Source: Ensifer aridi
GTDB lineage: Bacteria; Pseudomonadota; Alphaproteobacteria; Rhizobiales; Rhizobiaceae
Direction: 5' to 3'
Assembly (NCBI RefSeq): GCF_002078505.1
Contig: NZ_LUAV01000010.1
Span: forward strand, 1 to 58,635
DNA: 58,635 nucleotides
Below, piece by piece: positions 46,049 through 56,641 of this stretch (its first letter is position 1; the number at the start of each line of letters is the position of its first letter). The translations under genes and the position numbers were made by a program. The notes below the pieces were generated by a model. It saw only the letters and a list, made by a program, of their open reading frames with translations. It searched no databases and was not told the DNA's origin.

Positions 46049-47155
46049 GTGTCAGTGTCCCGGAAGGTGGCATCCCGGAAGATCGCATGCATAGCGGCCG
46101 CGCTTGCGTCGCTGCTGATGACGGCCGAAATCTCACTTGCATCGGACGTTTGCGGCCGCCTCAACGCCCGCCTCGCGGAGCTTCCTGCAAATTTCAGAAC
46201 GAACGCCAGCCTGCGCGATTTCACCGGCGCGGTCTCCCGCCAGAACATCGAGCTGCGCCGTGCGAAAAATGAGCGCCGGCGCATGGACTGCAGCAATGGC
46301 AGTGTCATCATCGTGGGCGGCGATAGCGACGCCTGTGCAGCGCTGGACGACACGATCGCCGAGATGGAGGATAACCTTCGAAGGCTGAAGGCGCAGCGAC
46401 GGCATTTGATCGGCGACGGCAGCGACGACATGCGCCGGCGTATCCTTGCGGCAATGGAAATCAACGACTGTTCGAGGCCGCCGGATGAGGGCCAACTCGC
46501 CAGTGCGACTGGCGAGGAGACTGAGATCCATCGCAACATCCTCAGAGACCTGCCGCCGGACAGTGAAGATTATCCGCTGCTGCTCGACGGCCCAGGAACG
46601 GCCGAATATCCGCTCGTCGAGGACGGCGCGAAGGGCAGCCTCCGGACCATGTGCGTACGCACCTGCGACGGCGCCTTCTTTCCAATCTCGTCAAATGCCA
46701 CGCCGGCCGATTTCGGCCGCGATGCCGAGCTTTGCCGCACGCGGTGTCCCGGAGCCGAGACGGAACTCTATTATCACGTGCTTGCGACGGAGGAGGCAGA
46801 CAAGATGATCTCCGCATCGACCGGTCGCCCCTACACCGAACTTCCGGCCGCCTTCGCCTATCGCGCCCGTGATGTCGGCGCCCCCGGCATTTGTGGCTGT
46901 CAGATTCCGAGCGTCGCTCCCGGTTCCGACAACCCAAAAGGCTCGTCCTCAAACAATCTTACCGTCGTCAGCCCTTCGGTCGTAACCATCGGCACGGCAA
47001 AGAAGTCCTCAGCCAAACCGGTTGAGGAGCGTCCCTATGATCCGGCGAAGAGCAAGGTGCGCGTGGTCGGTCCGACTTTTCTTCCGCAGCAGGAAAGCGC
47101 GATCGACCTCAAGCACCCGCTCGGACCGCGCTATCAGCCGCTGCAGGACAATTGA
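46049..47155 (+). CDS. Secreted DUF2865-type protein
   Basis: 368 residues. An N-terminal signal peptide (KIACIAAALASLLMTAEISLA core) is followed by a cysteine-rich body. It has a helical segment rich in Arg (RRAKNERRRMDC, about 70-81) and a conserved core RTMCVRTCDGAFFPIS, ELCRTRCP, ELYYH, typical of DUF2865 proteins found in rhizobia. The C-terminus is Pro/Lys-rich and may be disordered. The start is GTG 46049, with AGGAAG upstream. Function unknown; periplasmic or exported. Confidence 0.82.
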   Translation: MSVSRKVASRKIACIAAALASLLMTAEISLASDVCGRLNARLAELPANFRTNASLRDFTGAVSRQNIELRRAKNERRRMDCSNGSVIIVGGDSDACAALDDTIAEMEDNLRRLKAQRRHLIGDGSDDMRRRILAAMEINDCSRPPDEGQLASATGEETEIHRNILRDLPPDSEDYPLLLDGPGTAEYPLVEDGAKGSLRTMCVRTCDGAFFPISSNATPADFGRDAELCRTRCPGAETELYYHVLATEEADKMISASTGRPYTELPAAFAYRARDVGAPGICGCQIPSVAPGSDNPKGSSSNNLTVVSPSVVTIGTAKKSSAKPVEERPYDPAKSKVRVVGPTFLPQQESAIDLKHPLGPRYQPLQDN

Positions 47156-47215
47156 TACAGCCATCGAAATCAGATGTAGGAAACGAAAGCAAAGCTTCGA
47201 ATCGGCTGGCTTATC

Positions 47216-48165
<950 letters not shown>

Positions 48166-48399
48166 ACCTAGCGCGGGCATATGGCCACAGGCCCCAGAGA
48201 AAGGCAAGACTAACGGATGCACCGTCGGCTTAATGCGGCGCTGTCGGGTGCGGCGAGGCGCTCATGGGCGACCATTACCGACTGGTCGAAGCAGAACGCG
48301 GGTCGGGCCCGCCGCCCTCGCGGAAGTCGCCGAAGCCATATCGAACTGCTCCGGGTACCCGACGAGCACACCGCGATCCGATCGATCTGGCCACCGGCA

Positions 48400-49230
48400 C
48401 TACCGCTCCGGTTGATACCGCACGAAAGCAAAGGCGTCGCCAGAGGGAGACCAGTTCGGGACGTTCATCGTTCCCTGCCCGCCGAAGAGCTCGAACAGAA
48501 CATGCGCATTGCCGCCCTCCGGGTCCATCAGGCGCAGCCGTACATCGAGGTCTCGTGGATGATCGAAGACATCGCCGTCATAGGAGAGCACGAGCAGATG
48601 CTTGCCATCCGGTGACGGGTGCGGAAACCAGTCACCATAGGGGCTGTTCGTGATACGCTTGACATCGCTGCCGTCGGGTCTGACCCGCCAGATCTGCATG
48701 CGCCCGGTGCGGCTTGAATTGAAATAGATCCACTCTCCGTCCGGCGACCAGTCCGGCCCGTCATTGCGGCCTTCGCCGTGGGTCAGGCGCCGTTCGTCGC
48801 CGCCGTCGACCGAAATCGTGTAGATGTCGAAGACCTGGTCGCGGATACCGCAATAGGCGAGCGCGCGGCCGTCGGGCGACCAGCCGTGCCAATAGGAGGG
48901 CAGATTGCGGGTGACGAGCCGCGGTGTCCCGCCCTCCGCCGGCAAGAGATAGATCGCCGACTGGCCGAATTCCGTCTTGTCGCTGATCACGAGCGTGCTT
49001 CCGTCCGGCGAGATGCCGTGATCATTGTTGCATTGGCGGGCAAAGCCCGTGTCGATCTCAGTGGGCTCGGAGCCGTCGAAAGCAAGCCGATAGAGCCTGC
49101 CATTGCCATTGATGACGAGAAAATTGCCATCCGGTGACCAGTTCGGTGCCTCGACGAGCCGATCCGTCTGCCAGACGATACGGGTCTCGCCGCCCGCGAC
49201 GTCGAAGATCTCCACCGAACTGCGCATCAT
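48400..49230 (-). CDS. TolB-like beta-propeller protein
   Basis: 276 residues made of repeating WSPDG/SPDG units ([72 protein letters not shown]), about six blades of a TolB/WD40-like PD40 propeller. There is no signal peptide, unlike TolB of the Tol-Pal system, so a cytoplasmic role is likely. The start directly abuts the nadE stop: TAG then ATG ATG, with AGGGGG just upstream; the second ATG (49227) has better spacing. Probably co-transcribed with nadE. Confidence 0.85.
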   Translation of the reverse strand: MMRSSVEIFDVAGGETRIVWQTDRLVEAPNWSPDGNFLVINGNGRLYRLAFDGSEPTEIDTGFARQCNNDHGISPDGSTLVISDKTEFGQSAIYLLPAEGGTPRLVTRNLPSYWHGWSPDGRALAYCGIRDQVFDIYTISVDGGDERRLTHGEGRNDGPDWSPDGEWIYFNSSRTGRMQIWRVRPDGSDVKRITNSPYGDWFPHPSPDGKHLLVLSYDGDVFDHPRDLDVRLRLMDPEGGNAHVLFELFGGQGTMNVPNWSPSGDAFAFVRYQPER

Positions 49231-50913
49231 CTACCCCCTGTCGCGGAAGCGGTTGGTGATCGGATAGCGTCGGTCGCGACCGAAATTCTTCTTGGTGATC
49301 TTCACACCGGGCGCCGACTGCCGGCGCTTGTATTCGGCTATGTAGAGCAGATGCTCGATCCGATGGACCGTTGCCTCATCATGCCCACGGGCGACGATTT
49401 CCTCTGTGCTCATCTCCCTCTCCACCAGGCACTCGAGAATGTCGTCGAGCACCGGATAGGGTGGCAGCGAATCCTGGTCCGTCTGATTGGGGCGCAGTTC
49501 GGCAGACGGCGCCTTGTCGATGATGTTCTGCGGAATGACCTCGCCGGATGGCCCAAGCGCACCGGGGGGCACCGCGGTGTTGCGCCACCGCGCCAGCGCG
49601 TAGACCTGCATCTTGTAAAGGTCCTTGATAGGGTTGAAGCCGCCATTCATGTCGCCGTAGAGCGTCGCATAGCCGACCGACATCTCCGACTTGTTACCCG
49701 TTGTCACCACCATCGAGCCGAACTTGTTGGAGATCGCCATCAGGATCGTTCCACGCGTGCGGCTCTGCAGGTTTTCCTCGGTGATACCGGATTCGGTTCC
49801 CTCGAACGCGTCGGAAAGCGCGCTGAGGAAGCCTTCGACGGGCTCCTCTATCGCGACGATATCGTAGCGGCAGCCGAGCGCCCTGGCGCAGGCCTCGGCA
49901 TCTTTCAGCGACTCCTGCGACGTATAGCGATAGGGCAGCATGACCGTGCGAACCCGTTCTTCGCCCAATGCATCCACCGCGAGGGCAGTGCAAATCGCCG
50001 AGTCGATGCCCCCCGACAGGCCTAGAATGACATTCTTGAAGCCGTTCTTGTTGACGTAATCCCGGAAACCCAGCATGCACGCGCGGTAATCCGCCTCCTC
50101 GCCTTCCGGAATACGCGAATTGAGGCCATTGCTCGAGCTCCAGCCGTCCTCGCCCCTTCTCCATTCGGTGACGGCGATCGCCTCTTCGAACTGACTCATC
50201 TGGACGGCCAGCGACTTGTCGGCGTTGAAGGCGAAGCTCGCCCCGTCGAAGACCAGTTCGTCCTGGCCGCCGAGCTGGTTGGCGTAGATCATCGGCAGAC
50301 CGGTCTCGATCACCTGTTTCAGGACCACCTGATGGCGTACGTCGACCTTTCCGCGATAATAGGGCGAACCGTTCGGTGAAAGCAGGATTTCGGCGCCGCT
50401 CTCCTGGAGCGTCTCGCAAATGCCGAGATCGCCCCAGATGTCCTCGCAAATCGGGATGCCGATACGCACCCCGCGGAAGTTGACGGGCCCCGGCATTTCA
50501 CCGGCGTCGAAAACGCGCTTTTCGTCGAACTCGCCGTAGTTGGGAAGGTCGACCTTGTCGCGCACGGCAATGACCTTGCCTCCGTCCAGCACCGCCACGG
50601 AGTTGTGCCTGAGGCCGGCGGCCTGACGGGGAAAGCCGATGACGACTCCCGGCCCGCCGTCCGCCGTCTCCGCCGCAAGCTTCTCCACCGCCTGCTGGCA
50701 GGCCTTCAGGAATGCCGGTTTCAGGACGAGATCTTCGGGCGGGTAACCGGAAACGAAGAGTTCGGTCAAAAGCAACAGGTCGGCGCCCTGGCGTGCCGCT
50801 TCAGTGCGCGCTTCACGCGCCTTCGCCAGATTGCCGGCGATGTCGCCGACCGTTGGATTGAGCTGTGCCACGGCGATCCGTAGCGTTGAAGGAACGGCGT
50901 TCTGTGCAGTCAT
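49231..50913 (-). CDS. nadE: Glutamine-dependent NAD+ synthetase
   Basis: 560 residues. The N-terminal nitrilase-type glutaminase (about 1-260) has the Glu-Lys-Cys triad in TELFVSGYPPEDL, RDKVDLPNYGEFDE and GIPICEDIWGD. The C-terminal synthetase (about 290-560) has the P-loop LGLSGGIDSA and TGNKSEMSVGYATLYGD. It amidates NaAD to NAD+ with glutamine ammonia, the last step of NAD synthesis. ATG 50913 (MTAQNAVP) chosen; upstream in-frame starts have no ribosome site and no family match. Confidence 0.95.
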   Translation of the reverse strand: MTAQNAVPSTLRIAVAQLNPTVGDIAGNLAKAREARTEAARQGADLLLLTELFVSGYPPEDLVLKPAFLKACQQAVEKLAAETADGGPGVVIGFPRQAAGLRHNSVAVLDGGKVIAVRDKVDLPNYGEFDEKRVFDAGEMPGPVNFRGVRIGIPICEDIWGDLGICETLQESGAEILLSPNGSPYYRGKVDVRHQVVLKQVIETGLPMIYANQLGGQDELVFDGASFAFNADKSLAVQMSQFEEAIAVTEWRRGEDGWSSSNGLNSRIPEGEEADYRACMLGFRDYVNKNGFKNVILGLSGGIDSAICTALAVDALGEERVRTVMLPYRYTSQESLKDAEACARALGCRYDIVAIEEPVEGFLSALSDAFEGTESGITEENLQSRTRGTILMAISNKFGSMVVTTGNKSEMSVGYATLYGDMNGGFNPIKDLYKMQVYALARWRNTAVPPGALGPSGEVIPQNIIDKAPSAELRPNQTDQDSLPPYPVLDDILECLVEREMSTEEIVARGHDEATVHRIEHLLYIAEYKRRQSAPGVKITKKNFGRDRRYPITNRFRDRG

Positions 50914-51129
50914 GGGGCTGGCCTGTCGGTCTTTCATCACGATGCATAGGGCAATCGCGATGTTCTTACCGCATCCCGCGGCAAAAAACCCACACCCAAT
51001 CGCGAACAAAACCCAAAATTCCTGAAAATTCTGCCTTTTCCGCATCTTACGCCGGCGGAGAAAAATCTTTCACGCCGCACGGAACCGGCAGATGGTCGAG
51101 CTCGTTCGGCCATTCATCCCCTGTTCAAG

Positions 51130-51147
51130 ATGACAGTCGTATGACAG
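51130..51147 (-). promoter_or_regulatory. Consensus PHO box
   Basis: Reverse strand reads CTGTCAT-ACGA-CTGTCAT: two perfect 7-bp PhoB half-sites with the standard 4-bp spacer. It lies 15 bp before the transferase ATG, pointing away from that gene and toward nadE (217 bp before the nadE start). Confidence 0.85.
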
Positions 51148-51162
51148 TTAGACGAAATATTT

Positions 51163-53103
51163 ATGAAATTGGAGAAGTCGTTGGCCCCTATCGATCCCGC
51201 CACCGCGAGAGGTTCTCAAGTCTACGTCGATAGACCAGGCTTTTCCTTAAGACATACGAAGACATTGGCAGGAACGCGCAGTGCGTTGCTCACGCTTTTC
51301 ATGGCCGCAGCGCTCGTCTTCGCCGTCGAATTCATCGTACGTCAGTCCGTTTCCGAAACGGTTGCTTATTTCCTCGATCCGATGCGCCCGGCCTGGACAA
51401 CGGTTGCGGCCTTCTTTCTTACGATGCTGGCGCTCGATGCGCTGTTCGGCCGTGAGCACAAGGCTGCGCTCGTCGTCGCGCCCCTTGCCGTTCTCCCGGC
51501 GTTTATCTGCCAGCAGAAGCAGGTCTTCCTGTCCGACCCCCTTTACCCGACGGATTTCCTTTTCGGCCGGCAGATCATGGAACTCATGCCTGTTCTCGTG
51601 AAGGACAGGCCGTGGACCGCGGTCGGCGTCGTCGCGGGCGTGATCGCTGCGATCGTCGTCGGCGTCCTGCTTCTGCGCTATGCCTGGCGGAACTTTCCCA
51701 AGCTGGCGCGGCGCGAGCGTTTCGCGCGGGTGGCCTTCGCGCTGCCGCTGCTCGTCGCTTTCTGGAATATCATGGACTACAACCAGTTCTCGTGGATCCG
51801 CGACCGGCTGAGGGTCGTACCCATCATGTGGGATCAGACCGAGAACTACCGACACAACGGCTTTGCGCTTGCCTTCGCAATCAATCTTCCGATGGCCAAT
51901 GTCAGCGCCCCGCCCGGCTACATGGCGGATGCGATCGACCGCATTCCGGTCAAGCCCCTGCCGGCCGGAACGACGCACCGCGGCAAGCCGGACGTGATCG
52001 TACTCATGAGCGAGTCCTTCTGGGATCCGACTCGACTTCCCAACGTGAAGCTGACGCCCGATCCGATGCCGACGGTCCGCGAACTGCAGGGCGGCAATGT
52101 CTTCTCGCCGGAGTTCGGCGGCATGACGGCCAATGTCGAATTCGAGGCGCTGACTGGTTTCTCGAATGCGTTTCTGCCCTACGGCAGCATTCCCTACCAG
52201 CAATATATCCGCAATCCGATCCCGTCCCTCGCCACCTTCTTCCGCGGCGAAGGGTATGTCTCGCGCGCCATCCATCCCTTTCAGGGCTGGTTCTGGAACC
52301 GCACGGCCGTGTACAAGTCCTTCGGCTTCGACATGTTCAGGTCGGAAGAGAACATGCCGCCCATGCAGAAACGCGGCATCTTCACCTCGGACGAGGCGTT
52401 TACGAAGGAGATCATCCGCCAGGCGGATGACATGGAGGATCCGTTCTTCTTCTTTGCCGTAACCCTTCAGGGTCACGGCCCCTACGAGCCCAACCGCTAC
52501 GCGAAGAATACGATCAAGGTCGAGGGCAATCTCCCGGAAGCCGACCGCCAGGTGCTCGCTACCTATGCGCAAGGCATCAAGGAAGCCGACGACAGCCTGA
52601 AGATGCTGATGGACTGGGCCAAAAAACGCGACCGCGAGACGATCATCGTGCTCTTCGGCGACCACCTGCCGCCGCTGAACACCGTCTATACCAGCACCGG
52701 CTACATGAAGGACGTGACGGCCGAGCGCAAAGGCCCGAAGCATCAGATGAAGGCCGAGCACGAGACGCCGCTTGTCGTCTGGTCGAACAAGACCGGGCCG
52801 AGGAAGAACATCGGCACGATCAGCCCGGCCTTTCTGTCCTATCAGATCCTGAAGCAGGCGGGCTATGAGCATCCGTACTACACCGGTTTCCTCGGCAAGG
52901 TTCACGACCACTTCCGCGTCCTTGACCGCTATATGCTGATCCGCAAGAACGGTAAGGACGTCGCGGATTGGCTGCGGCAGCCGAAGATCCCGCCGTCGCT
53001 GCGCGACTATCGTTTCCTGCAGCACGACATGATGTTCGGCAAGCGCTACAGCACCGAGCGCTTCTTCAAATCCCACGCCGAGCTCTACCAGACCGGCTCC
53101 TAA
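51163..53103 (+). CDS. LTA-synthase/OpgB-family phosphoglycerol transferase
   Basis: 646 residues. About five N-terminal membrane helices (40-220) anchor a periplasmic sulfatase-fold domain. Metal and catalytic motifs: VLMSESFWDPT, the nucleophile region GGMTANVEFEALTG (Thr), LQGHGPYEPNRY and LFGDHLPPL. Such enzymes move phosphoglycerol from phosphatidylglycerol to glucans or lipids, releasing diacylglycerol; cyclic beta-glucan is the likely acceptor in rhizobia. The ATG at 51163 has no ribosome site; a TTG at 51181 has GGAG six bases before it and may be the true start (640 residues). A PHO box sits at the 5' end. Confidence 0.88.
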   Translation: MKLEKSLAPIDPATARGSQVYVDRPGFSLRHTKTLAGTRSALLTLFMAAALVFAVEFIVRQSVSETVAYFLDPMRPAWTTVAAFFLTMLALDALFGREHKAALVVAPLAVLPAFICQQKQVFLSDPLYPTDFLFGRQIMELMPVLVKDRPWTAVGVVAGVIAAIVVGVLLLRYAWRNFPKLARRERFARVAFALPLLVAFWNIMDYNQFSWIRDRLRVVPIMWDQTENYRHNGFALAFAINLPMANVSAPPGYMADAIDRIPVKPLPAGTTHRGKPDVIVLMSESFWDPTRLPNVKLTPDPMPTVRELQGGNVFSPEFGGMTANVEFEALTGFSNAFLPYGSIPYQQYIRNPIPSLATFFRGEGYVSRAIHPFQGWFWNRTAVYKSFGFDMFRSEENMPPMQKRGIFTSDEAFTKEIIRQADDMEDPFFFFAVTLQGHGPYEPNRYAKNTIKVEGNLPEADRQVLATYAQGIKEADDSLKMLMDWAKKRDRETIIVLFGDHLPPLNTVYTSTGYMKDVTAERKGPKHQMKAEHETPLVVWSNKTGPRKNIGTISPAFLSYQILKQAGYEHPYYTGFLGKVHDHFRVLDRYMLIRKNGKDVADWLRQPKIPPSLRDYRFLQHDMMFGKRYSTERFFKSHAELYQTGS

Positions 53104-53181
53104 GCCTGGCGAGGACATCCTGTCCCTGCCACTGCCCAATGCGGCCCGGCTGCACAACGCCTCGCGTCACCACAACACAAT

Positions 53182-53207
53182 AGAGCGCGCCCCCATCGGC
53201 GCGCTCT
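53182..53207 (+). terminator. Hairpin after the phosphoglycerol transferase gene
   Basis: AGAGCGCGC and GCGCGCTCT make a perfect 9-bp stem around an 8-base loop, 78 bp past the stop codon. Only a short TTT follows, after several bases. Confidence 0.55.
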
Positions 53208-53432
53208 GAGTGTTTCCGGCGTGCGGGCGCCGTCAACAGCCTCAAGGTCCTGGCAAATGCGGCAAAACTCACCGCGAAATCAATTAAAAGACGAATAAAC
53301 AACATCTAAAAAACACGGAAAATCAACAGCGAAGCACTGGATTAAGAAAGTATAAAAAAATTAACACTTAAGGCGCACCCTATGAGTGCAGAGGATACTG
53401 CACTGTAGCAATGATTGCTCGGAGATGTTGGC
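53208..53432. other. AT-rich leader region of the TadE gene
   Basis: About 225 bp, with unusually A-rich sequence at 53275-53365. It holds TTAA-N7-TAAA at 53342-53356, two bases off in the second half of a CtrA site reading or one if scored loosely. Promoter region for the tad pair; nothing else recognised. Confidence 0.35.
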
Positions 53433-53855
53433 ATGTCCGTTTTCAAGCGCCTCCTCGGAAGCCGCAATGGTGCTGCGGCTATCGAATTCGCGGTCATCGC
53501 ACCGCTTTTCTTCATGTGTGTGCTCACATTGATTGCCTATGGCATTTATCTCAGCGCCGCCCATTCCATACAGCAGATCGCCGCAGACGCCGCACGCACG
53601 GCGATTGCCGGCCTCTCCGAGGAAGAACGCGAGCGCCTTGCGACCGATTACATCCGTCGCACCACGATGAGCCAGACCTTCATCCAATCCTCCCGCATGA
53701 GCGTCAGCGTTCGCGACGACGCGAACAACGCCAACCAGTTCACCGTCACCGTTACTTACGACGCCAGTGATCTGCCCATCTGGAATCTTTTCACCTTTGC
53801 CCTGCCCGGCGAGCAGATCGAGCGCTACGCGACGATACGGGTGGGAGGAATCTGA
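53433..53855 (+). CDS. TadE-like pilus-assembly/pseudopilin protein
   Basis: 140 residues. The N-terminus NGAAAIEFAVIAPLFFMCVL (residues about 12-31) is the TadE/TadG signature: Gly-Ala-Ala-hydrophobic-Glu-Phe just before one membrane helix. The rest is an extracytoplasmic domain. ATG 53433 is preceded by GGAGATG. The downstream gene starts 1 bp after its stop, so they form a pair. No prepilin peptidase, ATPase or secretin gene is present here. Confidence 0.85.
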   Translation: MSVFKRLLGSRNGAAAIEFAVIAPLFFMCVLTLIAYGIYLSAAHSIQQIAADAARTAIAGLSEEERERLATDYIRRTTMSQTFIQSSRMSVSVRDDANNANQFTVTVTYDASDLPIWNLFTFALPGEQIERYATIRVGGI

Positions 53856-53856
53856 C

Positions 53857-55593
53857 ATGCTCACAAGGACGAACGCCATCCGCCGTTATCTGACGTCGCG
53901 CGGCGGCAACATCGGCGTTTCGGCGGCGCTCGTCATGCCGCTCCTGATCACGTCGATGGGGCTCGGCATCGACTACGGCTACCTCACGCTGCAAAGGCGC
54001 GAGCTGCAGTCGGTGGCGGACCTCGCAGCGATTGCGGCCGCTGCCAATGTCATCTCCGCCGAACAGGCGGTGCTCGCCCACTTCAGGAACAACGGCCTGA
54101 ACTTCGCCGTGTCGACATCTTCCGGCCTGATGACGGTGGACGGTAAGGTCTTGACGAGCGACGTTGAAACCGCCGGCGAGGGTGTGGCAACGATCGTGCG
54201 CGGACGGTATGTTCCCGACCCGGAAATCGATGTTGGCCAACGCTTCATCAAGGATGCGGTCCCCGCCGACGCGGTCCAGGTGATGCTGGAGAAGAAGGGC
54301 GAGATCTTTCTCGCAGCCCTGTTCAGCGACCCGCCGGACCTGGGCGTCATCGGCACCGCGGCGAGTTCCAAGGTCGCCGCCTTTTCCGTCGGCTCCCGTC
54401 TCGCCAGCCTCAACGGCGGTCTGCTGAATGCCATCCTCGGCCAGATGCTCGGCACGAGCGTCTCGCTCAAGGTCATGGATTACGAGGCGCTGATCGACGC
54501 CGATATCGAAATCCAGCCCTTCCTCAAAATCATCGGCACTCGCCTCAATCTCACGGCGGCCTCCTACGAAGACGTGCTCACGGCCGAGCTGACGATGCCG
54601 CAGCTCGTCGGATCGCTGCGGCTCGTGCAGGGCCTTTCCGGCACCGTGAGCTCTGCACTGAAGAGCCTTGAGCTGGCAACGGCCGGCGACAAACGGACTT
54701 TCACCCTGGCGCAGATTCTCAACATCGACCCGAAGAAAAGCCTGAGGGTCGACGGCGGTTCCGACTGGTCGATGAAAGTGAGCGCGCTGCAGATCGTGTC
54801 GGCGGCCGCGGCGATAGCCAATGGCGAACATCAGATCGCCCTCGATGCCGTTGCCGGCCTGCCGGGAATCGCATCGGTCAACGTCAGGCTCGCGATCGGC
54901 GAGCCGCCGGTGGAGACGCCGAGTCACCGCCTCGGCGCGCCCGGCACGGCCGTGCGCACGGCACAGACGCGCCTCGCTGTCGAAGTCAACGTCAACGGTC
55001 TTGCAGCGCTTGCGGGCACGCGCCTGCGCCTGCCGATCTATGTGGAGCTCGCGCATGCGGAGGCGAAGCTGTCGGATATCCGCTGCTACGGCGGAACGCC
55101 AGAGAATGCTGCCGTCGTCGTGGATGCGGTTCCGGGCGTCGCCGAGATCGCCCTCGGAGAGGTCAACCCCACGGTTCTCTCCAGTTTCTCCTCGGACGCG
55201 CGGGTGACCCCTGCCCGCCTCGTCGATTTGGCCGTCCTCAAGATCGACGCCATCGCTCACGTCGAGTCGAAGAACCTGCAGGCATCCCGCCTCGCCTTCA
55301 GCCCGCGCGAAGTCGCTGCACGCGCGACTAAGAGCGTCTCCACCAAGGACATCCTCGGCTCGGCCACCCAGACCTTGCTCGGCAATCTCGACGCGAAAAT
55401 CAACGTGGGCGGAGCCCTGTCGCTCGGAACCCCGACATTGCTGCAGCAGGCCCTCGCGCAAACCCTTGGCGCCGCAACAAAGCCGATCGACGAGTTGCTC
55501 TATAACCTGCTTCTCCTGGTCGGCGTGCGTGTCGGGGAGGCCGACATCCGGGTCACCGGCGTCAAATGCCAGCAACCGGTCCTTGTCCAATGA
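53857..55593 (+). CDS. TadG-like protein
   Basis: 578 residues. It begins with the TadG-type helix (SRGGNIGVSAALVMPLLITS, about 15-34) followed by GIDYGYLTLQRRELQSVADL, the putative Flp/TadG domain with its hallmark D-AA-A region (ADLAAIAAAANVI). No von Willebrand domain is visible; the rest is a long Ala/Leu/Val-rich region of unknown fold, with conserved late cysteines (DIRCYGG, GVKCQQ). GGGAGGAA precedes ATG 53857. Envelope-anchored; probably works with the TadE-like protein. Confidence 0.82.
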   Translation: MLTRTNAIRRYLTSRGGNIGVSAALVMPLLITSMGLGIDYGYLTLQRRELQSVADLAAIAAAANVISAEQAVLAHFRNNGLNFAVSTSSGLMTVDGKVLTSDVETAGEGVATIVRGRYVPDPEIDVGQRFIKDAVPADAVQVMLEKKGEIFLAALFSDPPDLGVIGTAASSKVAAFSVGSRLASLNGGLLNAILGQMLGTSVSLKVMDYEALIDADIEIQPFLKIIGTRLNLTAASYEDVLTAELTMPQLVGSLRLVQGLSGTVSSALKSLELATAGDKRTFTLAQILNIDPKKSLRVDGGSDWSMKVSALQIVSAAAAIANGEHQIALDAVAGLPGIASVNVRLAIGEPPVETPSHRLGAPGTAVRTAQTRLAVEVNVNGLAALAGTRLRLPIYVELAHAEAKLSDIRCYGGTPENAAVVVDAVPGVAEIALGEVNPTVLSSFSSDARVTPARLVDLAVLKIDAIAHVESKNLQASRLAFSPREVAARATKSVSTKDILGSATQTLLGNLDAKINVGGALSLGTPTLLQQALAQTLGAATKPIDELLYNLLLLVGVRVGEADIRVTGVKCQQPVLVQ

Positions 55594-55732
55594 AACTGAG
55601 TTAAACTTTATGTGAAACAAGACAGCGGCCTTGCGCATTCAGGACAACGCGTGAATCTTAGAACTGGATTGCATCGGTGCACGGGACGATTGTGGCGCAT
55701 GGATGCATGGAGATTGGGGGCACACGCGACAG

Positions 55733-56635
55733 ATGCAGCGCCTTGCGAGCAAGGAAAGCGCCGAGCAGAAAGCTCCGCTCGGTTTCACAGTGGATGCGTT
55801 GCTGGATAATCCGGAGTTCCTGCAGGTCCTGCAGGCGGGCGCGCGTACTCTGATTTCCGTGAACGATCTCTTCCCGCGCATTGCTCGCTTGGTGGCCTCC
55901 CATCAGAAATGGATGCTTACCCAGGCAATCTATGCCCTGCATCTCGAACGCGATCGCGACAATCCGGACTCAGGCATCACGGCCGCGCGGCTGCTCAAAT
56001 TCATGCGCGATACCGGCTGCGCCAGCCGCAATACCGCGGCCGCATTCCTGGCCGAACTCGTCGCCTATAAACTGCTTCGCCCGGCAGCCGGCGGGCGCAC
56101 GAAGAGAGCGCGTCCGCTCGAGCCGACCGAGATCAGCCAGGATGCCATGCAGCTTTGGTTCAAGAGCCAAATGAGCACGCTCGACCTGCTGGACGGCGGG
56201 TCGAGGGTTCAACGGGTGGAAACCGATATTACGATTTTCGAGCGCGCCCATCCGCTTGCCGTGCGGCGCCTCCTGTCCGATCCGAAATGGACGAAGCCGC
56301 CGGAAAGCGTCGCCGTCTTCGTCTGGTCGGAATCTGGCGGAGTGATCCTCGACGATCTCATGGCACGCCCGCCGAGCCTGGCGCCGGACGAAGGCAACGT
56401 CTCGATCGAGGTCAATCTCGCGAAGCTTGCCGAACACTATCTGATATCGAACACGCATGTCCGCCGCCTGTTCACCTATGCAGAATCGGGCGGTTTTGTC
56501 GGCAAGCTGGATGACGGCAGGCGTGGTCGATTCTGGTTGGGCGCTCGGCTGATTGAGGAATACGCCTTCTGGCAGGCGGTCAAGTTCGAGGCGCTCGCCA
56601 GCGCCTTCGACCGGGCCGCCGCCGCACGGCCCTGA
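55733..56635 (+). CDS. Unknown protein with two possible helix-turn-helix regions
   Basis: 300 residues. I do not recognise the family. Two segments look like winged-helix DNA-binding units: about 80-125 (ITAARLLKFMRDTGCASRNT, LAELVAYKLLRP) and about 235-280 (VNLAKLAEHYLISNTHVRRL, GGFVGKLDDGRRGRF). A regulator is therefore possible. The start is uncertain (ATG 55733 or 55703), as neither has a strong ribosome site. 139 bp after the TadG-like gene, same strand. Confidence 0.7.
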   Translation: MQRLASKESAEQKAPLGFTVDALLDNPEFLQVLQAGARTLISVNDLFPRIARLVASHQKWMLTQAIYALHLERDRDNPDSGITAARLLKFMRDTGCASRNTAAAFLAELVAYKLLRPAAGGRTKRARPLEPTEISQDAMQLWFKSQMSTLDLLDGGSRVQRVETDITIFERAHPLAVRRLLSDPKWTKPPESVAVFVWSESGGVILDDLMARPPSLAPDEGNVSIEVNLAKLAEHYLISNTHVRRLFTYAESGGFVGKLDDGRRGRFWLGARLIEEYAFWQAVKFEALASAFDRAAAARP

Positions 56636-56641
56636 ACGGCG

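Noticed and set aside
51247..53157. 636-codon reverse ORF opposite the phosphoglycerol transferase
   Set aside because: Antisense shadow with no homology-like motif.
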